This document shows positions 1 to 9,446 of a stretch of 50,070 nucleotides of DNA, piece after piece. The DNA comes from Salinicola halimionae (GTDB lineage: Bacteria; Pseudomonadota; Gammaproteobacteria; Pseudomonadales; Halomonadaceae). The stretch covers positions 964,581 through 1,014,650 of the forward strand of contig NZ_PZJQ01000004.1 of the NCBI RefSeq assembly GCF_003206065.1. Direction: 5' to 3'. Numbering within the stretch: the stretch's first letter is position 1; every line of letters starts with the position of its first letter. Made by a program: the position numbers and the translations under genes. The notes under the pieces are model-generated. The model was not told the origin of the DNA and made no database searches. It was given only the letters and a program-made list of their open reading frames with translations.

Positions 1-17
1 GGCTTTTTCGTGGTATC

Positions 18-94
18 TGGTGGCTACGCCCTGATTCGAACAGGGGACCCCATCATTATGAGTGATGTGCTCTAACCAGCTGAGCTACGTAGCC
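18..94 (-). tRNA. tRNA-Met (CAT anticodon)
   Basis: Read on the minus strand, a complete 77-nt cloverleaf begins GGCTACGTAGCTCAG. It carries an anticodon stem CATCA/TGATG closing a loop with CAT, the T-loop GTTCGAATC and an encoded CCA end. The acceptor arms GGCTACG and CGTAGCC pair perfectly. The CAT anticodon and lack of initiator features suggest elongator Met. An Ile tRNA with lysidine-modified CAT cannot be fully excluded by eye. Confidence 0.93.
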
Positions 95-136
95 TTTAAA
101 GCAACCGCGTCGAGGTAATCATGTCGAAGTAGACAA

Positions 137-151
137 CGTCGCCTGACGACG
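137..151 (-). terminator. weak hairpin downstream of ychF
   Basis: A 5-bp perfect stem (CGTCG, loop of 5, CGACG) lies between the ychF stop and tRNA-Met. On the minus strand it is followed by TTGTCTACTT, a poor U-tract. It could be a weak intrinsic terminator for ychF; the stem is short, so confidence is low. Confidence 0.25.
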
Positions 152-240
152 GTTGCGAATACTACCATAACCCGATGAAACGTCAACGCTTTCCCCGTTT
201 CCTAGAGGATTCGCTCGACGATCACGCCCTTGGATCGACA

Positions 241-1332
241 TCAGACATTGAAGCGGAAGTGCATGATGTCGCCATCCTTGAGCACATAAGTCTTGCCTTC
301 GAGGCGCCACTTGCCGGCTTCCTTGGCGCCATTCTCCCCGCCCAGCGCCACGAAGTCCTCGTAGCCGACGACTTCGGCGCGGATGAAGCCTTTCTCGAAG
401 TCGGTGTGAATCACGCCGGCCGCTTGTGGCGCCGTGGCGCCGACCTTGACCGTCCAAGCGCGTACTTCCTTCACGCCAGCGGTGAAATAGGTCTGTAGAC
501 CCAGCAGGCCATAGCCAGCTCGGATGACGCGATCCAGCCCCGGTTCTTCCATGCCCATCTCATCGAGGAACATGGCGCGCTCCTCGTCCTCGAGCTCGGC
601 AATTTCCGCTTCCAGCTTGTTGCAGACCGGTACCACAACGGCGTTTTCCTGGGCCGCGATCTCGCGCACGGTATCGAGATGGGGATTGTTCTCGAAGCCA
701 TCTTCGTTGACGTTGGCGATGTACATCGTTGGCTTCAGGGTCAGGAAGCCGAAGCTACGAAGCTGATACTGTTCATCGGCATCGAGCCCGAAGCTGCGTA
801 ACGGCTGGCCTTCGGCTAGATGCGGTTGAATGCGGTCGAGGATTGCCTTGGTGGCAATCGCGTCCTTGTCACCGCCTTTGACCACCCGGACCAGACGCTG
901 GATCGAACGCTCCACGGCATCGAGATCGGCCAGCGCCAGCTCGAGGTTGATGGTCTCGATGTCGGCGGTAGGATCGACCTGATTGGAGACGTGAATGACG
1001 TTGTCATCATCGAAGCAGCGCACCACGTGGGCGATGGCGTCGGTTTCGCGAATATTGGCCAGAAACTGGTTGCCCAGCCCCTCACCTTTGGAGGCGCCCT
1101 CGACCAACCCGGCGATATCGACGAATTCCATCGTGGTCGGGACCACTTTCTGGGGCTTGACGATCTCGGCGAGCTTGTCGAGACGCGGATCGGGCATTGG
1201 AACGATGCCAGTGTTGGGTTCGATGGTGCAGAACGGAAAATTCTCCGCATCGATGCCGGAGCGTGTCAAAGCATTGAATAGGGTCGATTTACCGACGTTG
1301 GGCAAACCGACGATGCCGCAATTGAAGCCCAT
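241..1332 (-). CDS. ychF: redox-regulated P-loop ATPase/GTPase YchF (OLA1 family)
   Basis: This 363-residue protein has the full YchF architecture. The P-loop GLPNVGKS is at residues 9-16, a Walker B/G3 segment [14 protein letters not shown] follows, then NVNE (the family's NxxE in place of NKxD, favouring ATP), and a C-terminal TGS domain ends in HFRFNV. The family binds ribosomes and modulates oxidative stress responses; this is family knowledge. It sits downstream of pth on the same strand, the usual gammaproteobacterial pairing, but the two are separated by about 290 bp containing tandem repeats. The length matches the family norm of about 363 residues. Confidence 0.97.
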   Translation of the reverse strand: MGFNCGIVGLPNVGKSTLFNALTRSGIDAENFPFCTIEPNTGIVPMPDPRLDKLAEIVKPQKVVPTTMEFVDIAGLVEGASKGEGLGNQFLANIRETDAIAHVVRCFDDDNVIHVSNQVDPTADIETINLELALADLDAVERSIQRLVRVVKGGDKDAIATKAILDRIQPHLAEGQPLRSFGLDADEQYQLRSFGFLTLKPTMYIANVNEDGFENNPHLDTVREIAAQENAVVVPVCNKLEAEIAELEDEERAMFLDEMGMEEPGLDRVIRAGYGLLGLQTYFTAGVKEVRAWTVKVGATAPQAAGVIHTDFEKGFIRAEVVGYEDFVALGGENGAKEAGKWRLEGKTYVLKDGDIMHFRFNV

Positions 1333-1450
1333 AATATGATCCTGAGAACGGTATGATTCTGAGAGCGGTCAGGTCCTGAGACATGGCCGAAAGCACGAAA
1401 ACGAATGGCGGGCATTCTACGGGACGCGGCCGATAGGGGCCAGACTCATG

Positions 1451-1584
1451 GCACCGGGTTCGGGGCATTGGAGCGAGCACGCCGGGTTCGGGGCGTTGAA
1501 GAGAGCACGCCGGGTTCGGGGCGTTGAAGAGAGTGCGCCGGTTTCGGGGCGTCAAGAGAGCCGCGCCGGATTCGAGGCGTTGAG
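1451..1584. repeat. 28-bp imperfect tandem repeat, about five units
   Basis: Five head-to-tail units lie between pth and ychF. Units 2 and 3 (1477-1504 and 1505-1532) are identical 28-mers beginning GCACGCCGGGTTCGGGGCG and ending TTGAAGAGA. Unit 1 is 26 bp, unit 4 is 27 bp and unit 5 is a decayed partial copy. The period is not a multiple of three and the short frames crossing it resemble no known protein, so it is treated as non-coding. Confidence 0.85.
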
Positions 1585-1622
1585 GTGCCTAGGGGAGGGC
1601 GCTATAGATAGATGGCAGCGCG

Positions 1623-2210
1623 TCAGTCTGGCTTGAAGCTATGCAGCCGATTCATGGCCTTGGCCCAGTTGCCGGAGAGAGCGTCGGGGAGGGTGTTGGC
1701 CGTCTCGGTAAGGACGTCGTCGATCACTCGTCGTTCCAGCTTGCCGGGGCGACCGAGAACATAGTGGGTCACCAGCTTGGCGCTGCCGGGGTGACCAATG
1801 CCGATACGAAGCCGGTGGAAACCATTGGCGTTGGTCAACGCGCTGGTAATGTCACGCAGGCCGTTATGACCGCCGTGTCCGCCGCCTGTCTTGTAGCGGG
1901 CGCAACCGGGGGCAATATCTAGCTCATCATGGGCGACGAGCAGCTCGTCAGGCGCAATTTTGAAGAACTGACACAGCGCAGCCACCGAGGCGCCGCTGCG
2001 GTTCATGAAAGTGGTGGGGTTGAGTAAGTGAATGTCATGCTCACCCAGACGGACTCTCGCGTAGAGACCTAGAAACTTGCGTTCGGGGCGCAGCGTTTCC
2101 GCTGCGCCCCGAGCGAGTTGCTCGACCAGCCAGGCGCCGGCATTGTGGCGGGTGTCTTCGTATTCCGGTCCGGGGTTACCCAGACCGATGATCGCTTTCA
2201 CTGCACCCAT
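1623..2210 (-). CDS. pth: peptidyl-tRNA hydrolase
   Basis: This 195-residue enzyme cleaves the ester bond of peptidyl-tRNAs released from stalled ribosomes, recycling tRNA in the cytoplasm. The N-terminus IIGLGNPGPEYEDTRHNAG contains Asn12 and the catalytic His22. The conserved segments NPTTFMN, HDELD and GGGHGGHNGLRD follow in the expected order. It lies directly downstream of rplY (33-bp gap) on the same strand, a co-transcribed pair in many gammaproteobacteria. Length and motifs are canonical. Confidence 0.97.
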   Translation of the reverse strand: MGAVKAIIGLGNPGPEYEDTRHNAGAWLVEQLARGAAETLRPERKFLGLYARVRLGEHDIHLLNPTTFMNRSGASVAALCQFFKIAPDELLVAHDELDIAPGCARYKTGGGHGGHNGLRDITSALTNANGFHRLRIGIGHPGSAKLVTHYVLGRPGKLERRVIDDVLTETANTLPDALSGNWAKAMNRLHSFKPD

Positions 2211-2243
2211 ATTGCCTGCCTGTCGTGGTCTCGACGAAAAGGC

Positions 2244-2897
2244 TTATTCGCCGTCTTTTTTCTCTTCCGCGGCACCGTCTTCCGCGTCGTCGGACTCTTC
2301 ATCTTCCTTGACGACGGTCGGGTGCGTGACGCTGACGACGCCAGCGTCGTGCTCTTCACCATGGCTGAGCTCGACCAGAGTCACGCCTTCCGGCATTTTG
2401 ATGTCGGACAGGTGAATGGTCTCGCCAAGTGCCAGGTCGGCCACATCGACTTCGATGTATTCCGGCAGCTTGGACGGCAGACAGCTGATCTGGACGTCGT
2501 TGTTCTGAACGTGGAGTACGCCGCCCTCGTCCTTGACACCTTTGCACGTCTCTTCGTTCAAGAAGTGCAGCGGAACGTTCAGAGTCAGTTCGTGGGTCGC
2601 ATCGACGCGCATGAAGTCAGCGTGAGTGATCAGCGCCTTGTACGGATGGCGCTGCAGGTCACGAATGACGACCTGTTCGCTCTTGCCGTCGATGCTGATA
2701 TCGATGATCGAGGAGAAGAAGGCTTCATCTTCGATCGCCTTGTAGAAGGCCGGCTTGTCGATGGTGATCGGCTGCGGTTCAGTGGAACCACCGTAGATGA
2801 TGGCGGCGACCTGTTCGTTCTTGCGGCGCAGGCGGCGGCTCGCACCTTTCCCCAGCTCCTGACGAACATTGGCGGTCAGAGTGTAATGGTGGGACAT
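2244..2897 (-). CDS. rplY: 50S ribosomal protein L25 (Ctc/TL5 two-domain form)
   Basis: The 217-residue product has the N-terminal 5S-rRNA-binding L25 domain (about residues 1-95, with [14 protein letters not shown]) followed by the C-terminal TL5/Ctc beta domain. It ends in a very acidic tail rich in Glu and Asp. It is the longer Ctc-type L25, not the roughly 94-residue E. coli form. A Shine-Dalgarno GAGGTGA precedes the ATG. It is placed between prs and pth as in Pseudomonas-type genomes. Confidence 0.96.
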   Translation of the reverse strand: MSHHYTLTANVRQELGKGASRRLRRKNEQVAAIIYGGSTEPQPITIDKPAFYKAIEDEAFFSSIIDISIDGKSEQVVIRDLQRHPYKALITHADFMRVDATHELTLNVPLHFLNEETCKGVKDEGGVLHVQNNDVQISCLPSKLPEYIEVDVADLALGETIHLSDIKMPEGVTLVELSHGEEHDAGVVSVTHPTVVKEDEESDDAEDGAAEEKKDGE

Positions 2898-2973
2898 TGA
2901 TTGTCACCTCAAATAGTCGGGTAATGGAAATCGGCATCGTCCGCGACCAGACGATAGCGTTCCAGTAGGGGTC

Positions 2974-3063
2974 ACTGCCCTCACGGCAGTCGCCCACGTA
3001 TCCGTGCGTGATTCCCTATCGTAATGAAACAGCCATTACGCAGAGATCGTTCCAAGAACGATC
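2974..3063 (-). other. three small hairpins between prs and rplY
   Basis: The prs-rplY spacer holds three perfect inverted repeats. These are GATCGTTC/GAACGATC (3045-3063, overlapping the prs stop), CGTAATG/CATTACG (3020-3040) and ACTGCC/GGCAGT (2974-2990). None is followed by a T-run on the minus strand, so none is a good intrinsic terminator. They may shape the prs 3' end or the rplY leader. Confidence 0.4.
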
Positions 3064-4003
3064 AGTGGAACATCGCGCTGACGGATTCCTCGTTACTGAC
3101 ACGACGAATGGCTTCGGCGATCAGGCCGGCGACCGTCAACTGACGAATCTTGCCACTGCGACGTGCAGGTTCGGAGAGCGGTATGGTATCGGCAACGACG
3201 AGTTCGTCAAGCACTGAACCACTAATATTGTCCACGGCGGGCCCGGAAAGGATCGGGTGCGTGGCATAGGCGACCACGCGACGAGCGCCGCGATCCTTCA
3301 ATGCCTCGGCGGCCTTGCATAAAGTGCCGGCCGTGTCGACCATGTCGTCGACCACGACGCAGGTACGATCCTGAATATCGCCGATGATGTGCATCACCTG
3401 GGCCTGATTGGCCTGGGGGCGACGCTTGTCGATGATCGCGAGGTCGACGTTGAGCTGTTTGGCGATGGCACGGGCACGAACCACGCCGCCCACGTCGGGG
3501 GAGACCACGACCAGGTTGTCATAATTCTGGCGTTCGATATCGTCGAGCAGAATCGGCGAGCCATAGACGTTGTCCACGGGGACGTCGAAGAAGCCCTGAA
3601 TCTGATCGGCGTGAAGATCCATCGTCATGACGCGATCGACGCCGGCCTTGACCATCATGTCGGCAACGACCTTGGCCGATATAGGTACGCGGGCCGAACG
3701 CACGCGGCGATCCTGACGAGCGTAGCCGAAATAGGGCACGACGGCCGTGATGCGCGTCGCCGAAGCGCGCCGCAAGGCGTCGACCATCAGGATCAGCTCC
3801 ATCAGGTTGTCGTTGGTCGGTGCGCAGGTCGACTGCAGGATGAAGACATCCTTGCCGCGGACGTTTTCGTTGATCTCGACGGCAATCTCGCCATCGCTGA
3901 ACTGGCCTACCGTGGCATGGCCGAGTCGGTTATCCAGACTCTCGGCTACCTTGGAGGCGAGTCCGACGTTGGCGTTACCGGTGAAAACCATCAATTTAGA
4001 CAC
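3062..4003 (-). CDS. prs: ribose-phosphate pyrophosphokinase (PRPP synthetase)
   Basis: The enzyme makes PRPP from ribose-5-phosphate and ATP for nucleotide, His, Trp and NAD synthesis. The chosen GTG start at 4003 gives 313 residues beginning [16 protein letters not shown]. It is preceded by AAAGGTGG at good spacing and matches the usual length of about 315. The longer upstream reading has no family counterpart. Visible motifs are the flexible-loop region YARQDRR, the metal/ATP site [12 protein letters not shown] and the PRPP-binding loop [11 protein letters not shown]. Confidence 0.96.
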   Translation of the reverse strand: MSKLMVFTGNANVGLASKVAESLDNRLGHATVGQFSDGEIAVEINENVRGKDVFILQSTCAPTNDNLMELILMVDALRRASATRITAVVPYFGYARQDRRVRSARVPISAKVVADMMVKAGVDRVMTMDLHADQIQGFFDVPVDNVYGSPILLDDIERQNYDNLVVVSPDVGGVVRARAIAKQLNVDLAIIDKRRPQANQAQVMHIIGDIQDRTCVVVDDMVDTAGTLCKAAEALKDRGARRVVAYATHPILSGPAVDNISGSVLDELVVADTIPLSEPARRSGKIRQLTVAGLIAEAIRRVSNEESVSAMFH

Positions 4004-4266
4004 GCGCGGCCACCTTTGAGAGCTGTTGAAGGTCATGAGAAGACATTCGTTTCGAGCCAGAACGGGTGACAAGGCGGCAGAGGGGAGACGAGACGAAAGG
4101 CAGGATGTCGGAGACACCACGCTCGCCCGCTGACGATACCCGAGAGAATCGCCGAGCTACGTCGAGACGGCAGAAGAAATAACCGCAACGCCGGTGGGGA
4201 AATCGTGTGGGCTGAATGGCCATCGCGTCCCGGTTTCCGTATGCAGGCTTGTCGAAATTCAGGAAG

Positions 4267-4341
4267 TGGCTGGGGTACCAGGATTCGAACCTGGGAATGC
4301 TGGTATCAGAAACCAGTGCCTTACCACTTGGCGATACCCCA
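4267..4341 (-). tRNA. tRNA-Gln (CTG anticodon)
   Basis: On the minus strand this 75-nt gene begins TGGGGTATCGCCAAG and ends with an encoded CCA. The anticodon stem CTGGT/ACCAG closes the loop TTCTGAT, giving anticodon CTG. The acceptor TGGGGTA pairs with TACCCCA. It lies between ispE and prs, as tRNA-Gln genes do in pseudomonads and relatives. Confidence 0.93.
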
Positions 4342-4490
4342 GCAATTCAAACGCGCTCATTATGCGCAAAAGCATAAACCGTTGGCTAGGTCTGGACGAA
4401 AAACCAGTCGTGAGGTCTTAACCAGTCTGAAAAGTCTGACAAAAACCGCGTAGTCGAAACGGTTTTGACAGCGCTGACGGCAAAGTGACA

Positions 4491-5375
4491 TCACGCTTGG
4501 GTCCTGTCTAAACCCCTGGCCGTTTCCAAGGCATGGTGCAGCGAAGAGATATTGCTACCGCGTGCCTTGAAAGCATGCCATTCGTCCGGAAGCTCGAGCA
4601 GTATCTGCTCGGCATGCGCTTCGTCATCCAGCGGACAGAAAACGCAGGCTCCGGTCCCTGTCAGCATCGCCTGACCTTGTCGGCCGAGCCAGGTCAGTGC
4701 GCGATCGACCTCGGGATATAGCGCTCGCACGGTGCGCTCGCAATCGTTGCGCCACACGGTGTCCGGGGAGGCCCGGTCGAGTGCGCGACGCATACTAATG
4801 ACCGGACTATCGCGTGTCAAACCAGGGTCGCCGAAAATCGCTGCGGTGGAGATCTCGATGCCCGGATGGATGACGACGAACCAGGAAGGCGTCAGTTCCA
4901 CGGGAACGAGATGTTCTCCGACGCCTTCCGCCCAGGCGGTATGGCCCCGCACGAACACCGGCACGTCGGCGCCCAGCTCCAGCCCCAACGTTGCCAGTCG
5001 ATCGATTCCGAGGTTCAAGCCCCAGAGATGATCGAGCGCCAGCAACGTGGTGGCGGCATTGGAGCTCCCGCCGCCCAGGCCGCCGCCAATCGGCAGGCGC
5101 TTGTCCAGCTCGATGGATACACCCTGGCTGCAGCCGGTTTCGCGCTGAAGCCGACGAGCGGCACGCACGATCAGATTGTCCTCGTGAGCGACGTCGGCGA
5201 GCGTCGACGATAGCGTGATGTCAGGGCTGTGGGCCGTGGAGTGGAAGTGCAGCGTGTCGCCCCAATCCAGCATCTGGAACAGCGTCTGCAGCGAGTGATA
5301 GCCGTCGGGGCGGCGCCCCGTGATGCGCAGCAGGCGGTTGAGCTTGGCCGGAGCGGGTAGGGTCAGCGATGTCAT
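4491..5375 (-). CDS. ispE: 4-diphosphocytidyl-2-C-methyl-D-erythritol kinase
   Basis: This 294-residue GHMP kinase phosphorylates CDP-ME in the non-mevalonate isoprenoid pathway. The N-terminal PAPAKLNRLLRITGRRPDGYH substrate motif is present. The GHMP ATP loop PIGGGLGGGSSNAATTL is near residue 95, and the C-terminal GTGACVF motif is also seen. The start codon overlaps the lolB stop in ATGA (5372-5375), so lolB and ispE are translationally coupled. Confidence 0.96.
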   Translation of the reverse strand: MTSLTLPAPAKLNRLLRITGRRPDGYHSLQTLFQMLDWGDTLHFHSTAHSPDITLSSTLADVAHEDNLIVRAARRLQRETGCSQGVSIELDKRLPIGGGLGGGSSNAATTLLALDHLWGLNLGIDRLATLGLELGADVPVFVRGHTAWAEGVGEHLVPVELTPSWFVVIHPGIEISTAAIFGDPGLTRDSPVISMRRALDRASPDTVWRNDCERTVRALYPEVDRALTWLGRQGQAMLTGTGACVFCPLDDEAHAEQILLELPDEWHAFKARGSNISSLHHALETARGLDRTQA

Positions 5376-6076
5376 GGGGCGGTGTCTGACGACGCTGCGC
5401 CGTTCGGCGTTCCGTTTGCCATGGCCTCAAGCTGCCACTGATTGACCACCAGCGTGGCGCGGATGTCATCGTAGGTCATGACCAGGCGGCTCGGTAGCCA
5501 CAATGATCCGGCATAGGTCCAGTCGCGATAGCTAATGTTCCAGCCGTCCTGCTGCAACGTTTTGGGAAATCCCAGTTCGTCCTGAGTCTGTTGGTGTGAA
5601 CGGCTGGGCGCAGGCAGGCCGCGAACCCAATAATCCAGTGAGGATATCGGCAACGACCAGCCCAGTTGCTGCTGCATCAAGGCTTCCGGGGATGACGCTT
5701 CGAAACGGCCATCGCTGGTAGTCAGCGTGACAGCGCCCTGCTGGCCTTCGAGCACGCTACGTCCGGCGCCGAAGGGACCACTGATCAACATGCGATAATG
5801 ATTGGGCGCCTGAGACCAGTCGAGATTGGCGCTGCGACTGTCTTCGGTGGTACGCAGCCCCACTTTGCCGACCACTTTCCAGGTGTCGAGCGCGGTGAGG
5901 TCGTCCTGCTGCCGCTGCCAGTCATCAGGCTGTCGGGGCACGTCCGGTGCCGGCGCTTGGCCGGCGCAGCCGGCGAGCCAGGCAACCAGCAACATTGTGC
6001 CGAGCGGCTGCCACCACCGCTTGAACGAGATCGCGGCGCGCTGGCGGCGTTCGATGACCGGTGAAGAGTATTGCAT
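5372..6076 (-). CDS. lolB: outer-membrane lipoprotein receptor LolB
   Basis: LolB accepts lipoproteins from LolA and inserts them in the outer membrane. The ATG at 6076 is chosen because AGGA lies 7 nt upstream and it gives a lipoprotein signal of reasonable length. The alternative ATG at 6118 adds 14 residues. A basic N-region, the hydrophobic stretch LGTMLLVAW and the lipobox LAGC follow. The mature part carries LolB hallmarks such as WKVVGKVGLRT near its start and WNISYRDWTYAGSLWLPSR near its end. It has 234 residues and is operonic with ispE. Confidence 0.9.
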   Translation of the reverse strand: MQYSSPVIERRQRAAISFKRWWQPLGTMLLVAWLAGCAGQAPAPDVPRQPDDWQRQQDDLTALDTWKVVGKVGLRTTEDSRSANLDWSQAPNHYRMLISGPFGAGRSVLEGQQGAVTLTTSDGRFEASSPEALMQQQLGWSLPISSLDYWVRGLPAPSRSHQQTQDELGFPKTLQQDGWNISYRDWTYAGSLWLPSRLVMTYDDIRATLVVNQWQLEAMANGTPNGAASSDTAP

Positions 6077-6165
6077 CGGGTTATCCTGTAAGTACGAATG
6101 AAGACAAGCGAGAGGCACGATGACGGCAAGCCCGGCACCCGATTCGACGTGGGTTGCGGCGCCGG

Positions 6166-7878
6166 CTAGGGCGCCAATTGCGGATAGCGTTTCAGAAGGT
6201 CGTCGATATCCGGGTGAGAGTCACTGCCCGCCAATGCCGACTCGACCAGCGCGCGGGCCTCGGGTTGTTGATCCAGCGTGACCAAGACCTCGGCCAGGTG
6301 CGCGGCCACCTCCTGATCGGGTTGACCGGCGTAGGCGCGGCGCAGGTAGCCTAGCGCTTTTTGCGGTTCACCGCGTTTGAAGTGGACCCAGCCCAGGCTG
6401 TCGAGAATGGCCGGGCTTTGCGGCTCAAGGGCATGCGCCCGTTCGATGAGATCCAGCGCTTCGTCGAAGTGATCGGTGTTCGTCGCCAGGGTATAGCCTA
6501 GCGCGTTGAGGGCTGCGGCGTTATCGGGGTCGCGAGCGATGACGTCGCGCATCTGCGTCATCATCGTCGCGACGTTGCCGCGCTCGAACTCCCTCATCGC
6601 CCGGGTATATAGCAGGTCCGTGTCATCCGGCGCCTGCTTGAGGCTATCGGCAAGCAGAGCATCGGCGGCGCGGGCCTGCCCGCCGTTGTCAAAGGCCTGA
6701 AGGCCGATCTGCGTGAGAGAGGCACGTTGGCCGGTATGACGCAGTATTTCGATGCGCAGGAATTTCTGAGCGTCTTCGGCGCGGTCGTTGGCAATCAACA
6801 TCTGCGTCGCCACGGCGCGGGATTCGAGGAACCCAGGCCCCGTCGGCACCTGCCGGTAGTAGAGCAGGGCGTTATCGATCTCCTGCTGCGTCTCGGCAAT
6901 GCTGCCCAGTACCAAGTAGGTCGCCGGAGGCGTGTCGTCGCGGTCGAGTAGCGGCAGCAGCAGACGGCGTGCCGGCTCCAGCGCCCCGGCATCCAGATAG
7001 AGCTGTGCGAAGCCGATGCGCAGCGACGGTGTATCATTGTACTGCGCCAGCAACTGGTCGATCTGCCGTTCGGCGGACGCGACATCGCCACTGGCAATTT
7101 CTGCCTGAGCCAGCGCCAGCAGGAATCGGCTGTCATCGGGGGCGAACTCGCGCCCGCGCCGCGCCGCTGAAGCGGCCTGGGTATAGTCACCGGCTTCGAG
7201 TGCGATCTGTGATCGGGTGAGCCAGAGTTCCGGCAACTTGGCGTGGCGGCGGGTCAGAAGCGCCAGCCGCTGTTGGGCATCCTCGAACTGTCCATTGGCC
7301 GCCTCGAGCCGAGCGGTCGCCATCTGGGCATCCGCGTGATCCGGGTAGGTCGCGGTGAAGTCGCGTAGCTGAGCGATCAGCGGCGGTAGATCTGCACGCG
7401 ATTCGACCATCAGATCGGAGAGTTCGAGAAGCTGGGCATCTTGTTCTGAACGAGCGAGCTCTAGCCTGTGACGTAGTGCCGCAGGCCAATCGCCGCGGTC
7501 TACCGCGATGCCGGAGAGCAGCTTCTGCGGGGCGGAGTCGTGAGGTGCCAGCTGTTGCCAGCGGGCTGCGGCCGATTTGAGTAATGCCGTATCATCGGTA
7601 TAGCGAGCCGCCAAAGTGGCTCGCTCGGCCAGATCGGCAGAACGGTAGCGGTCGGCAGCTGCCAGGTAACCCTCGGTAGCACGGTGGAAATCACCGCGCT
7701 GGCCGGCCATTTCTGCCAGTAGAACCTGCGACAGGCCTGATGCGTCGAAACCCTGGGTGATCGGCGGTGCCGTTGCCATGGGGTCGTCGATGGGTGTCGA
7801 TGCGCTATCAGTCGACATGCTTTGACAGCCAGCCAACAGGGCCGCGCAGCTGGCGGCGTAGAACAGACTTTTGGGCAT
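6166..7878 (-). CDS. tetratricopeptide-repeat lipoprotein
   Basis: The ATG at 7878 (GAGGA just upstream) gives a 570-residue protein with a lipoprotein signal, MPKSLFYAASCAALLAGC, whose lipobox is LAGC. An in-frame start at 7965 would bury the signal behind 29 charged residues. Most of the rest is helical TPR sequence; the clearest units are near the C-terminus, such as AALNALGYTLATNTDHFDEA and ILDSLGWVHFKRGEPQKALG. A TPR protein in this place, divergent from hemA and upstream of lolB, is common in pseudomonads. Its role is not established; outer-membrane attachment and envelope assembly are inferences. Confidence 0.85.
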   Translation of the reverse strand: MPKSLFYAASCAALLAGCQSMSTDSASTPIDDPMATAPPITQGFDASGLSQVLLAEMAGQRGDFHRATEGYLAAADRYRSADLAERATLAARYTDDTALLKSAAARWQQLAPHDSAPQKLLSGIAVDRGDWPAALRHRLELARSEQDAQLLELSDLMVESRADLPPLIAQLRDFTATYPDHADAQMATARLEAANGQFEDAQQRLALLTRRHAKLPELWLTRSQIALEAGDYTQAASAARRGREFAPDDSRFLLALAQAEIASGDVASAERQIDQLLAQYNDTPSLRIGFAQLYLDAGALEPARRLLLPLLDRDDTPPATYLVLGSIAETQQEIDNALLYYRQVPTGPGFLESRAVATQMLIANDRAEDAQKFLRIEILRHTGQRASLTQIGLQAFDNGGQARAADALLADSLKQAPDDTDLLYTRAMREFERGNVATMMTQMRDVIARDPDNAAALNALGYTLATNTDHFDEALDLIERAHALEPQSPAILDSLGWVHFKRGEPQKALGYLRRAYAGQPDQEVAAHLAEVLVTLDQQPEARALVESALAGSDSHPDIDDLLKRYPQLAP

Positions 7879-7989
7879 GCCGTCCTCGAGATCGATCAAT
7901 CGCTCCAGCATAACGTTTGGTTGCCGGGGGTCAATCTCCCGGCGCGCCTCGTCGGCGTGATTCATTGCCTGCTAAGCGTCTTTTGGCTG

Positions 7990-7998
7990 TGCTAAAAT
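7990..7998 (+). promoter_or_regulatory. extended -10 element, probable hemA promoter
   Basis: TGCTAAAAT matches the extended -10 consensus TGnTAnAAT and lies about 160 bp upstream of the hemA ATG in the divergent intergenic region. No convincing -35 hexamer sits at 17 bp, as is usual for extended -10 promoters. The intervening leader is GC-rich. Confidence 0.45.
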
Positions 7999-8155
7999 GG
8001 CGCCGCCTGGCTGAGCGGGCCACAATGGGCTGTGCTTTTGACCCGTGCCGTGCTCCTTGGCCCGTAGTGGGCGTCATCCTGATTTGCCGCCGCTGCTCCA
8101 ACGGCATTCGTAGACGCAAACGCCGGGTCCACGTAAGACAATTGACCGTGATTTC

Positions 8156-9430
8156 ATGACGCTGCTAGCTCTGGGTATCAATCATAGAACGGCTGCGGTC
8201 GACATGCGTGAGCGTGTCGCCTTCTCACCGGCACAGCTCGAGTCTGCGCTCACTCAGTTGCGGGCCTTGCCCGACGTGCGTGAGGCGGCAGTGCTTTCGA
8301 CCTGTAACCGCACCGAGCTTTACTGCATCACCGTAGCCGATGGCGAGAGCCAGCTGCTCGAGTGGCTGGGCGCGTTTCACGGCATGCCCGCGAAGGAACT
8401 GCTGAGTTGCGCCTACCACTACCACGAGGGCGAGGCGGCGAAACATCTGATGCGCGTGGCGGCCGGGCTGGACTCCATGGTGCTGGGTGAGCCGCAGATT
8501 CTGGGGCAGCTCAAGGATGCCTATCAGATCGCGCGCCAGCATGCGGGACTTGGCAGCGAGCTCGAGCGGCTGTTCCAACAGACGTTTTCCGTCGCCAAGC
8601 AGGTCCGCAGTGAAACCTCGATCGGCGAAAATCCGGTGTCTGTCGCTTACGCTGCGGTCAGCCTGGCTAGTCGGATCTTCGACGATTTCAGTCGTGCCCG
8701 CGCCTTGTTGATCGGTGCCGGCGAGACGGTCGAGCTGGTGGCCCGTCACTTACGCGAAGCCGGTATCATGGGACTGACCGTCGCCAATCGTACGCTGGCG
8801 CGGGCCCAGGCGCTGGCTGAAACCTGCGATGCCAAAGCGATCGAGCTCAGTGCGATTCCACAGGCGTTGGAGCAGGCCGATATCGTCATCGCTTCCACGG
8901 CCAGCGAACTGCCGATTCTCGGCAAGGGGATGGTCGAGCGCGCTCTCAAGGTGCGCCGCCATCGGCCCATCTTCATGGTCGACATCGCCGTGCCACGTGA
9001 CATCGAGCCCGAAGTGGGGGATCTCGACGATGTCTTCCTTTATAGCGTCGACGACTTGCAGCAGGTGATCGCCGAGAACCGACGCCACCGTGAAGTCGCC
9101 GCGCGTCAGGCCGAAGCGCTGATCGCCAGTGGCGTCGACCACTGGTTGCACGAGCGGCGGGTGCGTGGCGCCGGGGATCTGATCCGCCGTTATCGGCAAC
9201 ATGGAGAAACGCTACGACGCGATTCCGAGGCTGAGGCACTGGCACAGCTGGCCCGCGGAGAAGATCCGGAAGCGGTCATCAAACGGCTTTCCCATCAACT
9301 CGCCAACAAGTTGATGCATGGCCCGACCCTGCGTTTGCGCGAGGCGTCGGGCCAGTCTCGTCACGACATCATTCAGGCCGCCGATAACTTGCTCATCGAA
9401 GGGCCCGCCACGACACAGGACTCGGTATGA
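8156..9430 (+). CDS. hemA: glutamyl-tRNA reductase
   Basis: The enzyme reduces Glu-tRNA(Glu) to glutamate-1-semialdehyde, the first committed C5 step of tetrapyrrole synthesis. The 424-residue sequence opens with [17 protein letters not shown]. It has the nucleophile Cys50 in [11 protein letters not shown], the signature [20 protein letters not shown], a Rossmann NADPH segment with [16 protein letters not shown], and a C-terminal dimerisation helix region. It begins the hemA-prfA-prmC block and is divergent from the TPR/lolB/ispE genes, the usual arrangement. Confidence 0.97.
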   Translation: MTLLALGINHRTAAVDMRERVAFSPAQLESALTQLRALPDVREAAVLSTCNRTELYCITVADGESQLLEWLGAFHGMPAKELLSCAYHYHEGEAAKHLMRVAAGLDSMVLGEPQILGQLKDAYQIARQHAGLGSELERLFQQTFSVAKQVRSETSIGENPVSVAYAAVSLASRIFDDFSRARALLIGAGETVELVARHLREAGIMGLTVANRTLARAQALAETCDAKAIELSAIPQALEQADIVIASTASELPILGKGMVERALKVRRHRPIFMVDIAVPRDIEPEVGDLDDVFLYSVDDLQQVIAENRRHREVAARQAEALIASGVDHWLHERRVRGAGDLIRRYRQHGETLRRDSEAEALAQLARGEDPEAVIKRLSHQLANKLMHGPTLRLREASGQSRHDIIQAADNLLIEGPATTQDSV

Positions 9431-9446
9431 CAATACAGGACTGGGC

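Noticed and set aside
1289-1555. 88-codon minus-strand frame over the 28-bp repeats
   Set aside because: It overlaps the ychF start, the repeat period is not a multiple of three, and the product is Arg/Pro-rich junk.
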